Notes: generated by a model not told the origin, from the letters alone. Shown: positions 18,118-27,961, counted from the stretch's first letter. The stretch is 47,283 bases of DNA from Bacteroidota bacterium (GCA_028288625.1 JAQBNI010000132.1:1-47283); one strand, 5' to 3'. A program made the numbers and translations.

Positions 18118-19401
18118 TTACGCAATCACCTTTTCCATTTGCATACTTCTCGACCCTTTCAGTAAAATATTTGCTCCGGAAAGATCCTGCTGCCTGAACC
18201 ACGTCTGTGCTTCATCAGAGTTGATAAATTTTAAAACCTGTCCGGGAGTTTTTGTTTTAGAAAAATCTTTTCCTACCAGGACAACAGTGTCAAAGTTCAA
18301 CTGCAGACACAGATCAGCAATTGACTGATGTTCTACTAATGAATTTTCACCCAATTCAAACATATCTCCTAAGATCACTATTTTTTGTTGTGCATTTAAT
18401 TTAGAAAAACTTTCCAGCGCATGCTCCATGCTTGTAGGATTTGCATTGTATGCATCGAGGATCATCCGGAAGCCGTTTTTCTCAATTACCTGTGAGCGTG
18501 CATTTGCAGGCGCATAATTTTCTATCGCAGTTTTCAGATTATTATTCGTCACACCAAAATATTTTCCCACAGCAATTGCACACATCATGTTGCTGTAATT
18601 ATAACTGCCGAACATTTGAGAATGGATCTCTGTATTTTCAAATTGAATATTTACAAACGGCTGATCGCTGATCATCTTTCCCATATACGTGTTTCCCGTG
18701 TTGCTTCCATAAGAAGTATAATTTTCAATCCCGCGTTCCTTCAGCATATCTAATAAAATATCATCGTCACCATTTACAAAAACATTCCCGAAATTATTTT
18801 TGATGTAGTCATACAATTCGCCCTTAGCCTTTCGGATATCTTCTATACCGCCGAACCCTTCTAAGTGTGCCTTTCCACAATTCGTAATAATTCCATGGGT
18901 TGGCTCAGCATACTTGCAATAACTTTCAATTTCCTTTTTGTGATTGGCACCCATTTCTATGATCGCAATTTCGGTATCCGGATCCATAGCTAACAGTGTT
19001 AAAGGAATTCCGATATGGTTATTTAAATTACCCTTCGTTGCATGAGTTTTAAAAGTAGTTGACAGCACTGCATACAGGAGTTCTTTCGTGGTTGTTTTTC
19101 CGTTAGACCCGGTAACGCCTACAACTGCCATAGGGTTAATTTTTTTGCGATGTAAATATGAGAGCTCCTGTAAGGTAGATAGCACATCGCTCGTTAAAAT
19201 ATACTTGTCGCTGAGCTTGTATTCGGCTTCATCTATCACACAATAAGCTGCACCGTTTTCAATTGCTTTGTGCGCAAAAGTATTGCCGTTAAAATGCTCG
19301 CCCTTGAGTGCAAAATAAATTTGCCCGTGCTGTATGTTTCGCGTATCTGTGGTAACGCCTGTAGAATGTTTAAAGACTTCGTATAATTCAGAAATATCCA
19401 T
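18118..19401 (-). CDS. murF: UDP-N-acetylmuramoyl-tripeptide--D-alanyl-D-alanine ligase
   Basis: Adds D-Ala-D-Ala to the UDP-muramoyl tripeptide, the last cytoplasmic step of peptidoglycan precursor synthesis. The 427-residue Mur ligase has the ATP loop VVGVTGSNGKTTTKE at about 93-107, then IIEMGANHKKEIE, TNCGKAHLEGFGG, and the C-terminal domain with MILDAYNANPTSMEHAL and ILGDMFELGENS, all MurF hallmarks. The start ATG at 19401 lies about 10 bases after the T run of a strong hairpin terminator between gldJ and murF, so murF expression should depend on read-through from gldJ. The gldJ-murF order is known from other gliding Bacteroidota. Confidence 0.95.
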   Translation of the reverse strand: MDISELYEVFKHSTGVTTDTRNIQHGQIYFALKGEHFNGNTFAHKAIENGAAYCVIDEAEYKLSDKYILTSDVLSTLQELSYLHRKKINPMAVVGVTGSNGKTTTKELLYAVLSTTFKTHATKGNLNNHIGIPLTLLAMDPDTEIAIIEMGANHKKEIESYCKYAEPTHGIITNCGKAHLEGFGGIEDIRKAKGELYDYIKNNFGNVFVNGDDDILLDMLKERGIENYTSYGSNTGNTYMGKMISDQPFVNIQFENTEIHSQMFGSYNYSNMMCAIAVGKYFGVTNNNLKTAIENYAPANARSQVIEKNGFRMILDAYNANPTSMEHALESFSKLNAQQKIVILGDMFELGENSLVEHQSIADLCLQLNFDTVVLVGKDFSKTKTPGQVLKFINSDEAQTWFRQQDLSGANILLKGSRSMQMEKVIA

Positions 19402-19410
19402 AGGCTAAAA

Positions 19411-19446
19411 ATAAAAAAGTCTCCCGAGAATAAGGGAGACTTTTTT
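19411..19446 (-). terminator. Intrinsic terminator between gldJ and murF
   Basis: Perfect 13-bp stem (AAAAAAGTCTCCC / GGGAGACTTTTTT, 8-base loop at 19426-19433) followed by T residues on the minus strand, starting 16 bases after the gldJ stop and ending about 10 bases before the murF start. With no visible promoter in between it should attenuate rather than isolate murF. Confidence 0.8.
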
Positions 19447-19462
19447 GTAACAGTTGTGAAGC

Positions 19463-20968
19463 CTATTTGTATTTTCTTGCTTTGTTGTTTTTGGAGATGG
19501 TTTTTTTCATTTCACCAAAACCCTTTCCGCCAAACATTGTTCCATCGGGAGATCCTACACGGATCATCGCGCAGCGGAAGCCCAAATCATCGGAAGACTG
19601 ATCTTCATTTAAGAATCTTCTTGTGCCTGGTGATAAATAATAACCCCTGTCTCTCCATGAACCGCCTTTGTAAACTCTTGCTTTGTTATTGATCAATGTG
19701 GATACACCGTATTGGTATTCTACCTGTGATGATGAATCGCCGTCGTTATAATCAAGTGCGTAAGATTTTCTGTAATTTCTTCTGTTGGTCAGGTCAGCGT
19801 CGTCTTCACGTACATATTTGATCCTTCCCATGCTATCCAAGCCTTCTTCCGTGGACGGTTTCATGAACATATTACCACGGTAAGTATTTAAATCGTCACC
19901 GTCTGCTCCTGTCATTGGGCGATAAACGTCCAGTACCCATTCGTTCACGTTTCCTGACATATTAAACAATCCGAAATCGTTCGGGAAATTAGCATGTACA
20001 TCGGAAGTGATTTCCGCATTGTCATTCAAAGCGCCTGCAACACCCATATAGTCACCACGTCCTCTCATGAAGTTCGCCATGAAATCTCCCTGGTTCTTAT
20101 TGTGTCTCTGGTAACGGAAAGTTGCACCATCCCAGGGATAGATCCTTCTGTCTGTAACCACTTCTTCGCCCGGCATAGGCATGTTGCCTCTTAAACCTAA
20201 AGCTGCGTATTCCCACTCTGCCTCTGTCGGAAGTCTGTAATCCGGTAAAAGGATACCATCATTCATGTTGATGTTTCTCTTGCCTGATCCGTTAGGATTC
20301 AGATCTTCTTTTTGTTTTTTTGTAGCGCCTTGATATAAGCCAACCGCGTATGCTTCAGTATTGAAGTTATCTTCATTCTTCTGGTTCGTATTCAGATCGA
20401 GGTAACCTTCTTTTACAAGGATCATCTCATTCACACGGTCAGTACGCCATTTGCAATATTCAGAAGCCTGTAACCAGTTAACACCAACTACAGGATAAGT
20501 ATTGTAAGCGGGGTGTGTGAAATAATATTTTACGTAAGGTTCGTTGTAAGCAAGGTTTCTTCTCCAGCACATGGAATCCGGTTTCGCATTTTTTACGAAT
20601 TCAGGATGGTCGGTGCCGAAAACACGATCCAGCCAATAAACATATTCACGGTAATCGAGATTTCTTACTTCCGTTTCATCCATATAAAATGAAGAAACAG
20701 TGATCCTGCGCTGAACGTTATTGTTGTCATATAACAGGTCATCTTCTGTAGCGCCCATTGCAAAAGTTCCGCCTTCTACAAGCACTAAATTTGGTCCGGT
20801 AATTTGATTGTTATTTGGAGAGCGCTCAAAACCACCCCATTTTTTGTCGTTGTAATTCCATCCGGTAGTAGCAGAAGTTCCGCCCTTGCCGCCGCCCTTA
20901 CAACTAACTGCAAATACACCTGCAATAATAATTAGGTGTAAGAAATTTCTCATTCTTTTATAGGTCAT
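19463..20968 (-). CDS. gldJ: Gliding-motility / T9SS lipoprotein GldJ
   Basis: GldJ is an outer-membrane-associated lipoprotein needed for gliding and for type IX secretion in Flavobacterium johnsoniae. The 501-residue protein has a lipoprotein signal (GVFAVSC, lipidated Cys23) and a formylglycine-generating-enzyme-like domain: LVEGGTFAMGATEDD, YRLPTEAEWEYAALG, FNMSGNVNEWVLDVYRP and VYKGGSWRDRGYYLSPGTRR, ending DLGFRC. It lacks a sulfatase neighbour, so the fold is structural here. The basic C-terminus (KKTISKNNKARKYK) is typical. An internal ATG at 20953 would give a shorter signal peptide. The neighbours murF downstream and porU-porV divergent repeat the known gldJ locus order. Confidence 0.93.
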   Translation of the reverse strand: MTYKRMRNFLHLIIIAGVFAVSCKGGGKGGTSATTGWNYNDKKWGGFERSPNNNQITGPNLVLVEGGTFAMGATEDDLLYDNNNVQRRITVSSFYMDETEVRNLDYREYVYWLDRVFGTDHPEFVKNAKPDSMCWRRNLAYNEPYVKYYFTHPAYNTYPVVGVNWLQASEYCKWRTDRVNEMILVKEGYLDLNTNQKNEDNFNTEAYAVGLYQGATKKQKEDLNPNGSGKRNINMNDGILLPDYRLPTEAEWEYAALGLRGNMPMPGEEVVTDRRIYPWDGATFRYQRHNKNQGDFMANFMRGRGDYMGVAGALNDNAEITSDVHANFPNDFGLFNMSGNVNEWVLDVYRPMTGADGDDLNTYRGNMFMKPSTEEGLDSMGRIKYVREDDADLTNRRNYRKSYALDYNDGDSSSQVEYQYGVSTLINNKARVYKGGSWRDRGYYLSPGTRRFLNEDQSSDDLGFRCAMIRVGSPDGTMFGGKGFGEMKKTISKNNKARKYK

Positions 20969-20993
20969 TATTCGGCTTTTTAAAAAATATTTT

Positions 20994-21024
20994 CAAAGAT
21001 ATGGCAAATTAATTAATTCCCAAA
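20994..21024 (-). promoter_or_regulatory. gldJ promoter (TTTG, 19-base spacer, TATCTTTG)
   Basis: Minus strand: TTTG at 21024-21021, a 19-base spacer, then TATCTTTG at 21001-20994. Both elements match the Bacteroidota primary sigma consensus exactly. It predicts a leader of about 20 bases before the gldJ ATG. Confidence 0.75.
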
Positions 21025-21156
21025 ATGTTTGGACTAACTTTATTTAACGGGAAATGCTTCAAAATATTGTTATTTAGCGTAAAATTGTAAAAAATATACG
21101 ATGCAGTCTTTTTATACGTTTTAACATCTAATAACAAGTTAACTCAAAGCAAAATA

Positions 21157-24100
21157 ATGATAGCATCATCCCGACAAGTTTTATTTTATCTCCTTATCTT
21201 TTTCTTTAGCAGTTTATTTGCCCAGGATCCTAATATCTCCGGTAAATCCGTTACACTGCAATGGCAGATCAACCGCGGTCAGATCAGTTTTGCTGGAGCA
21301 GTTTATCCCAAAGAATTTTCAGGTCTTCCTGTGTATTCATTTGCATGGAATAACGGCAGGAACGGAGGAGTGGATGCAGCACTCACCAATGCCGTGTACA
21401 AGCCGCTCCAGGGATTCAATCTTTCCCAGGTGCAGATCAGTCAGATCTCAAACCAACCCATTGTAAAAACGTATGTTGGTATAGAAAGAAAAAATAGTAT
21501 TGCAACGGTAACTGTTTTTCCTTTCAGGAATAATAACGGACAGGTAGAAGTCCTAAGTTCATTTGATCTCTCTTTCTCTCCATCCGGTAGCGCAAACAGG
21601 ACCTCCAATATTTCAGCACATACATATCCTGCGAATTCAATTTTAAACAACGGCAAATTTTATAAGTTCGGCGTATCCAAAGCAGGAGTATATAAGCTGG
21701 ATTATACTTTTCTGAAAAATCTTGGACTTAATGTAGATGCAATAAATCCTTCCGGTATCCGGATCTTCGGACAACGTGCAGGAATGCTTCCGGAGCTTTC
21801 CGGCGCTGCACGTGAAGACGATTCGAAAGAGATACCTGTAAAAGTAGTTGCTGCTTCTGCAAGCCGTTTCCAGCCGGGAGATTATGTGCTTGCATATTTA
21901 CCCGGACCGGAGCAATGGACTTACAATACATCGAAACAAATGTTCCTCGCAAAAAAACATTTGTACAGCGATACAAAAAACTTTTTTATTACTGCGGATG
22001 CAGGCGCGGGTGCGAGAATAAACACAGTGGCTTCATCACCATTACCTGAAACAAAAAATATTTCAACATATGACGACTACGAATTTTTTGAAGAAAATAA
22101 AGTGAATATTGCTCAGTCCGGGAAACAATTTTTAGGGGATGAATTTGGTGGAATAACAGACAAGTCTTACAATTTTAATTTCCCAAATCTGGTTGCCGGG
22201 CAGTTGGTAAAACTAACAGTCGCGGTTGCCGCTTCTTCCTTGAGCAACGGGTCAACTTTTACCGTAACAACGGATAATGGAAATAATGCAAGCAGTATTT
22301 TTATCCGGATTGATTCAGAACCTTATCCGGAAATTTTTGATGTAGCAAGGCGGGAGGAAAGGACGCTGGCGCTTAGCAATTTATCTTCTTCTTTCAATAT
22401 AAATTTGAATTACGACAGGAACGGTGATTTCAATACGAAGGGATGGCTCGATTATTTACAGGTAAACGCGCCATCTACCTTGCGTTATAACGGTCAGCCA
22501 TTGTATTTCCGGAGTATCGCGTCTGTTGGAGCGGGAAGTATTTCTAAATTTTCTGTGCAGAATATGACATCAAATGTGGAAATATGGGATGTAACGGATC
22601 CTTTCAATATTCAAAAAATAAATTACGATCTTTCCGGTAATACGGCAACATTCAATATCGCTACCGATACTTTAAAAGAATTTGTTGCAGTGGAAAATTC
22701 TACCGCAGTCCCCACTGCAATGGGATCTGTTTCCAACCAGAATTTACATGCATTGCCGCAAGCAGATATGATTATTGTTGCGAGAACTTCGTTCATGTCG
22801 CAGGCACAAGACCTTGCGCAGTTTCACCGCGATAAACAAAACCTGAGAGTTGCAGTAGCAGATCTGAACCAGGTGTATAATGAATTTTCTTCAGGAACAA
22901 ATGATGTTACGGCAGTGCGCAATTTTGTAAAAATGTTTTATGATCGCGCGGGAGGAAATCCTTCTCAGCTGCCTAAGTATTTATTGCTGTTTGGCGACGG
23001 CACTTTCGACAATAAGAATCTTGGGGATTTTTATATGCCCACTTATCAAAGTGAAAAAACTTATGAAACGCTGGAAACATTTTTATCGGATGATTACTTT
23101 GGTTTGCTGGATGATAACGAAGGAGCAGAGATCACGAATACCGCCACAGAAATTGAAGACATCGGCGTAGGCAGAATTCCTGCAGATGATGAAACAAAGG
23201 CGCAGGTGGAAGTAAGCAAGATCAGGTCGTATGCATCAAATGCAGCTTACGGCGACTGGAGAAACCAGGGAACATTTGTTGCAGATGATGAAGATTTCGA
23301 CATCCATATTTCTGATGCGAATTCATTTGCGGACAACTATGCTGCAGCGGAGAAAAAAACAAATGTCGATAAGATCTATCTCGATGCGTTTCAGCAGCAG
23401 TCAGGCGCCGGCGGCGCAACTTATCCTGCAGTAAATGAAGCCATCAACAGGAAATTATTTACTGGCACATTGTTTTTAAATTATGTAGGTCATGGCGGTC
23501 CGCTTGGTCTTGCGAAGGAAAGAATATTGACGTACGATGACATCAATCAATGGACAAATTCAACAAAATTACCGCTCTTCATTACAGCCACATGCGAGTT
23601 TGCCCCGTATGATAAATTCGATGAGTACAGTGCAGGGGAACGCGTTTTATTTAAATCCGATGGCGGTGGTATCGCACTGGTAACAACAACGCGGATCGTA
23701 TATTCCAACAGGAATAAAACCATGAACGAGAATTTTATGGCGCAGATGGTGAATGCTTATGGAAATGAGCAAATGAACCTGGGAGATATTGTTCGCGAAG
23801 CGAAAAAATTCACGAACACTTCTGATGGTAACCGCAAATTCACATTGCTGGGCGATCCTGCGTTACGCCTTGCATTTCCAAAATATAATGTTGTCGCAAC
23901 GCTCATCAACAATAAGCCATTTACTTCACTGCACGATACGCTTAAAGCATTGTCAAGAATAGTGATTGAAGGCGAAGTGCAAAACAACAGTAACGTTTTA
24001 ATGGCTACGTTTAACGGTCTTGCTGCTGTAAGTATTTATGATAAGGCGAAAACGATCCATACACTGGTAAATGATCCGGAAAGCCCGTCATTCCCCTTCA

Positions 24101-24963
24101 CCCTTCAAAAAAATATTATTTATAAAGGAAGAACGAAAGTGACGAATGGCAAATTTAAATTCTCATTCCTCGTTCCGAAAGACATCGACTATAATTACGG
24201 CATCGGGAAAATAAGTTTGTATGCAAGCAGCGATACGACTGATGCATCCGGTTATGATGCAAATATTGTTATCGGGGGCGCAAGCGATACTTTTCCTTTA
24301 GACAATAAAGGTCCTGTAGTAGATGTTTTTTTAAATGATGATAAATTTGCATTCGGCGGAATAACAGATGAAACTCCAAAATTATTTTCAAGGTTGTTTG
24401 ATGAAAATGGAATCAATACTTCCGGCAACGGCGTTGGTCATGATATCACCGCCATCATCGATAATGACACAAAGAAAATTTATAATCTCAACGATTTTTA
24501 TGAAACAAACGTCGATGATGTTTCGCGCGGCGTGATCACTTATCCTTTTTCAAAATTGTCAAAAGGACGGCATACGCTGCAGGTAAAAGCATGGGATGTA
24601 TTAAATAATTCGGGTGTTGGTTATACGGAGTTTATTGTGGAGGAAAAAGCGAATCTTGCTTTGTCGCATGTACTCAATTATCCCAATCCATTTACAACAC
24701 ATACAAGGTTCATGTTTGAACATAATAAGCCGGGAATGCCTTTAGATCTTAAAATAGAAATATTTACGGTTTCCGGTAAGGTGATCAAGACCATTGCGCA
24801 GAATATAAACAGTGAAGGCTATAGAGTAGACGATATAAGCTGGGACGGCAGGGATGATTATGGTGATAAAATTGGGAAAGGTGTGTATATTTACAGAATT
24901 TCTTTGCGTGATGACGACGGTAAGAAAGTCAGTCAGTATCAAAAATTAGTTATACTAAATTAG
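21157..24963 (+). CDS. porU: Type IX secretion system sortase PorU
   Basis: PorU is the cell-surface C25 (gingipain-like) cysteine protease that removes the C-terminal signal of T9SS cargo and attaches cargo to the surface. The 1268-residue protein has a signal peptide ending at FAQ, a beta-rich N-terminal part to about residue 540, and the C25 domain with ADMIIVARTSFMSQAQDLAQF, YLLLFGDGTFDN, His779 in YVGHGGPLGLAKE and Cys813 in ITATCEF. The His-Cys spacing (34) fits the gingipain dyad. After an Ig-like region the protein ends in a NYPNPFTTHTRFMF/GKGVYIYRI-type FlgD-like C-terminal domain. porV follows 42-54 bases later. gldJ diverges upstream. Confidence 0.96.
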   Translation: MIASSRQVLFYLLIFFFSSLFAQDPNISGKSVTLQWQINRGQISFAGAVYPKEFSGLPVYSFAWNNGRNGGVDAALTNAVYKPLQGFNLSQVQISQISNQPIVKTYVGIERKNSIATVTVFPFRNNNGQVEVLSSFDLSFSPSGSANRTSNISAHTYPANSILNNGKFYKFGVSKAGVYKLDYTFLKNLGLNVDAINPSGIRIFGQRAGMLPELSGAAREDDSKEIPVKVVAASASRFQPGDYVLAYLPGPEQWTYNTSKQMFLAKKHLYSDTKNFFITADAGAGARINTVASSPLPETKNISTYDDYEFFEENKVNIAQSGKQFLGDEFGGITDKSYNFNFPNLVAGQLVKLTVAVAASSLSNGSTFTVTTDNGNNASSIFIRIDSEPYPEIFDVARREERTLALSNLSSSFNINLNYDRNGDFNTKGWLDYLQVNAPSTLRYNGQPLYFRSIASVGAGSISKFSVQNMTSNVEIWDVTDPFNIQKINYDLSGNTATFNIATDTLKEFVAVENSTAVPTAMGSVSNQNLHALPQADMIIVARTSFMSQAQDLAQFHRDKQNLRVAVADLNQVYNEFSSGTNDVTAVRNFVKMFYDRAGGNPSQLPKYLLLFGDGTFDNKNLGDFYMPTYQSEKTYETLETFLSDDYFGLLDDNEGAEITNTATEIEDIGVGRIPADDETKAQVEVSKIRSYASNAAYGDWRNQGTFVADDEDFDIHISDANSFADNYAAAEKKTNVDKIYLDAFQQQSGAGGATYPAVNEAINRKLFTGTLFLNYVGHGGPLGLAKERILTYDDINQWTNSTKLPLFITATCEFAPYDKFDEYSAGERVLFKSDGGGIALVTTTRIVYSNRNKTMNENFMAQMVNAYGNEQMNLGDIVREAKKFTNTSDGNRKFTLLGDPALRLAFPKYNVVATLINNKPFTSLHDTLKALSRIVIEGEVQNNSNVLMATFNGLAAVSIYDKAKTIHTLVNDPESPSFPFTLQKNIIYKGRTKVTNGKFKFSFLVPKDIDYNYGIGKISLYASSDTTDASGYDANIVIGGASDTFPLDNKGPVVDVFLNDDKFAFGGITDETPKLFSRLFDENGINTSGNGVGHDITAIIDNDTKKIYNLNDFYETNVDDVSRGVITYPFSKLSKGRHTLQVKAWDVLNNSGVGYTEFIVEEKANLALSHVLNYPNPFTTHTRFMFEHNKPGMPLDLKIEIFTVSGKVIKTIAQNINSEGYRVDDISWDGRDDYGDKIGKGVYIYRISLRDDDGKKVSQYQKLVILN

Positions 24964-25017
24964 ATTTTATAAAATAAAATTAGCAATTTAACGTTTCCAA
25001 ACATAGTGCATAAACTT

Positions 25018-26304
25018 ATGAGATATCTCTTGAAGCCCAACTTTCTGCTTATTGCTATTATTTTGACGAGTTTTTACTCTAATTCTATAGCCCAAACAAG
25101 TAACAACAATTCCATAAATAATTCATTAACAAGGGTTGTGAATACAGCTGTTCCATTTCTCAGGATCATTCCGGATGCCCGCGGTGGGGGTATGGGAGAT
25201 GTAGGAATTGCGACTTCAGTAGACCCGAATACTGCATTTTACAATGCTTCCAAACTGGCTTTTGCAAGAAGAAAGGTAGGTTTGGCGCTCTCTTATGCTC
25301 CATGGCTGCGTGCTTTAGGTATTACCGATATCTATATGGCGCATTTTACGGCGTATTATAAGATATCTCAAAATGACGTCGTTCATACTTCGCTTAAATT
25401 CTTCAGCCTTGGTGATATAGATTTTACAGATGCAGCCGGCAATCCTATCGGCAGCGGTCACCCGCGGGAGTTAGCATGGGATGCAGGCTACACTCGTAGG
25501 TTAGGCAAACACTTCGCTTTAGGAGTGGCTTTTCGCTATATCTATTCGAACCTGGCTTCCGGTCAAAACATTGGCAGCGAACCAATTAAGGCAGGAAATG
25601 CATTTGGTGCAGACCTTTCCGGAACGTACAACCTCGACATGACCGTAGGAAAAAAGAAAATGAAGTCAAATTTCATGACAGGTATTGCAATAACTAACAT
25701 GGGTACAAAGATCGCATACACCGCAAATGCAAGGGAAAAAGATTTTATCCCGTGTAATCTCGGTATTGGTTTCGGTTTCCGTTTACAGCCTAATAAATAT
25801 CATGAATGGGGAATCTATCTTGATGTCAATAAGCTGTTAGTGCCAACGCCAAAAGTGGGAGACAAGGACAGCAACCAGGTTCCTGATTTTAAACAGCAAT
25901 CTTCTATAAAGGGGATGTTTACATCGCTTGGAGATGCTCCGGGCGGCTTCAAGGAAGAAATACGCGAATGGACAATGGGTATCGGTACCGAATATTGGTA
26001 TGATCATATATTTGCTGTGCGTGCCGGATATTTCCTGGAAGCAAAAGATAAGGGCAACAGGCGTTTTGTTTCTGCCGGTGTTGGCGTGAAGTACAGTGTA
26101 TTCGGTCTTGATTTTTCTTATTTGATACCTACAGGCGGTGCTCGTAACCCGCTCGATAATACGTTCAGGTTTACCTTAAAATTCGATTTTGCGAAAGTCG
26201 GTGGAACTCAGCCTAAGGATGAAGGAGATGATATAAATCCTAGAACCGACCAGGTTGATAAAGCTACACGCAGAAAAATGAAGAAAGGTAAGGCAGCGGA
26301 ATAA
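25018..26304 (+). CDS. porV: Type IX secretion system outer-membrane protein PorV
   Basis: PorV is an outer-membrane 14-strand barrel that receives cargo from the T9SS translocon and hands it to PorU. From ATG 25018 the protein is 428 residues (a GTG at 25006 would add four). A signal peptide ends at SIAQ. VPFLRIIPDARGGGMGDVGIA, SVDPNTAFYNASKLAFA and GVALSYAPWL-like LALSYAPWLRALGITDIYM are conserved PorV segments, and the C-terminus contains FDFSYLIP-like LDFSYLIPTGGARNPLDNT followed by a basic tail. It follows porU in the same transcript with no terminator between. The stop is 26 bases from that of the convergent hydrolase gene. Confidence 0.95.
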   Translation: MRYLLKPNFLLIAIILTSFYSNSIAQTSNNNSINNSLTRVVNTAVPFLRIIPDARGGGMGDVGIATSVDPNTAFYNASKLAFARRKVGLALSYAPWLRALGITDIYMAHFTAYYKISQNDVVHTSLKFFSLGDIDFTDAAGNPIGSGHPRELAWDAGYTRRLGKHFALGVAFRYIYSNLASGQNIGSEPIKAGNAFGADLSGTYNLDMTVGKKKMKSNFMTGIAITNMGTKIAYTANAREKDFIPCNLGIGFGFRLQPNKYHEWGIYLDVNKLLVPTPKVGDKDSNQVPDFKQQSSIKGMFTSLGDAPGGFKEEIREWTMGIGTEYWYDHIFAVRAGYFLEAKDKGNRRFVSAGVGVKYSVFGLDFSYLIPTGGARNPLDNTFRFTLKFDFAKVGGTQPKDEGDDINPRTDQVDKATRRKMKKGKAAE

Positions 26305-26330
26305 TTCTACCGCGGTTATCAATAATTATT

Positions 26331-27638
26331 TTACTTTAAAGGTCTTCTGTTGAAATATTGCAGGATAGTTTCCTTATTACCTTTATTCCATTCCTTAAAT
26401 CCTGCCCGTTGCGCAGCTTTTAAAAATTCATCACTTTTTACAGGGTTGTTTTTTTTCGCATAAAATACGGCGCTTAAAAAGTTTGGTTCAGCATATCCGG
26501 GAAATGCAAGATGAAAGACTGAAAGTATTTTTTCTGCTGCCGGTAAATCATTTGCCATCAGGATATCAGTAGTTGTATAATAACATTCCGCCCATATGTA
26601 TCCGGATAATCTTTGGTTGGAAAGCATCCGGGCATTGCTGCCTTTTGCATCTAATCGCTCAAATTCAGCCTTCCACCATGTAGTATCCTTTGAAAAAAAA
26701 TAGCGGTCATAATTGTTTCTTGTGATCCTTTCCTCTTCTAATATATCTTCGGTTTCTTTTTTTAATTTTTTATAAGATGAATTGCTTTCAATAAATTTTT
26801 GCTGTGCGGAGAACCATTTTACATCTGTTGATGCTGATAAAAAATATTGTGCTTTTTTTACGATATGATATGCGTTCAGCCAATCTTTTATTGCAATAAG
26901 CGAATCTGTTTCCTGTTGATATTTGGAAAACAACATTTTTACAAATGCAGTATCACGCGGAATGGTACCGCTGTTCATAAAGTTAAGTTGCAGCCATATA
27001 AATGTATTTTCCATTGTTGTCGTATCGAACCATCCATGCGGTCCGCCATATTCTATAATGAAGTGGTGGACATTAAGTTTTATATTGAGTGATTTGTCAT
27101 AATCGAGCAGGTCTGTATAGTTCATGTCCCTTGCTCCGGCAAAGCCGAGCACTTCTTTTCCTGAAAGATATTCATCAACAGTAGCGCCGCCGTACACTAA
27201 ATATTTTATGCCGGATTGTGCAACAGCTTTAATTGCAACCTTGCCTGCGCCTGAAAATCCTGCTAAACACACCAGGTGTGCGTTCAATCCATAATCTGTA
27301 ACCAGTTCGTTAAGTGTGATATTGAAGAACCGCAAAGATTCATCAAACTGCATTCCGTTCCTGGAGGAATTAAATCCGATGAGAGCGAAATTATATTTCT
27401 TTGCAAGCTCCATGTATTTTGAAACCGGATAAGCGCCATTCCCTGCCGGATCAAAAAAGAAAATAATACGTTTGTTTTTAAGATCACGTGTTCCATCCGG
27501 AGTATATAGAACGAAAGATAATGTGGTATCTCTTTTTATTTTTATAGTGATGATTTCCGGATTGCTGTTTTGTGCATACAGAATACTTATGCAGGAGAAA
27601 CATAAAATAATGCTCAATATTTTCCCACGGCTGATCAT
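26331..27638 (-). CDS. Exported alpha/beta-hydrolase-like protein with helical C-terminal half
   Basis: A 435-residue predicted secreted protein: signal peptide ending at YAQ (residue 23). Residues about 30-230 look like an esterase-type alpha/beta hydrolase: IIFFFDPAGNGAYP, a nucleophile elbow CLAGFSGAGK with Ser129, and a candidate catalytic histidine in GGPHGWF (His201). The residue two after Ser is Ala rather than Gly, as in the GFSGGA-type elbows of related proteins. The C-terminal half is helical with repeat-like segments (WLNAYHIVKKAQYFL, YAEPNFLSAVFYAKK) suggesting TPR-type repeats. It is the last gene of a three-gene minus-strand operon, overlapping the DUF4286 gene by four bases (ATGA). 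Substrate unknown. Confidence 0.72.
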   Translation of the reverse strand: MISRGKILSIILCFSCISILYAQNSNPEIITIKIKRDTTLSFVLYTPDGTRDLKNKRIIFFFDPAGNGAYPVSKYMELAKKYNFALIGFNSSRNGMQFDESLRFFNITLNELVTDYGLNAHLVCLAGFSGAGKVAIKAVAQSGIKYLVYGGATVDEYLSGKEVLGFAGARDMNYTDLLDYDKSLNIKLNVHHFIIEYGGPHGWFDTTTMENTFIWLQLNFMNSGTIPRDTAFVKMLFSKYQQETDSLIAIKDWLNAYHIVKKAQYFLSASTDVKWFSAQQKFIESNSSYKKLKKETEDILEEERITRNNYDRYFFSKDTTWWKAEFERLDAKGSNARMLSNQRLSGYIWAECYYTTTDILMANDLPAAEKILSVFHLAFPGYAEPNFLSAVFYAKKNNPVKSDEFLKAAQRAGFKEWNKGNKETILQYFNRRPLK

Positions 27639-27952
27639 AAAAAAGTTTCATAAACTATTTTGTAGAATAACCTTTCAGCAGAAAATTTTCCATTAAATTT
27701 TTCCATCAGCTCAGCTTGCAAAGCGGGCGCTACAAACTGCCGGTACGCATTATAATCGTCCTTTGTTTCCACTCCATATTCCAAATTGTAAGTAATATGC
27801 TGATCATCATTTTCATTTAAAACTTTTCTCATCGAACACGATTTAAAATAGCCTGCAGCTAATACGTCACCAATGTGTTTTTCTTTCATAAACACAAGCC
27901 ATTCGTCTTCTGTATTTTTATCAATATGAATTGTAACGCTATAGATATACAT
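27635..27952 (-). CDS. DUF4286 family protein
   Basis: A 105-residue protein of the DUF4286 type, a ferredoxin-like (ABM-like) small fold. Markers are MYIYSVTIHIDKNTEDEWLV, then MKEKHIGDVLAAGYFKSC, the strand NLEYGVETKDDYNAY and a closing helix with EKFNGKFSAERLFYKIVYE. Function is not known. It sits between the metallo-hydrolase gene (9-base gap) and the exported hydrolase gene (4-base overlap), so the three are translated from one mRNA. Confidence 0.85.
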   Translation of the reverse strand: MYIYSVTIHIDKNTEDEWLVFMKEKHIGDVLAAGYFKSCSMRKVLNENDDQHITYNLEYGVETKDDYNAYRQFVAPALQAELMEKFNGKFSAERLFYKIVYETFL

Positions 27953-27961
27953 GTTGAATGA

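Noticed and set aside
19463-20968. Formylglycine-generating enzyme (sulfatase activator)
   Set aside because: The fold is shared, but the lipobox, length and murF/porU-porV context identify GldJ, which is not known to have that activity.
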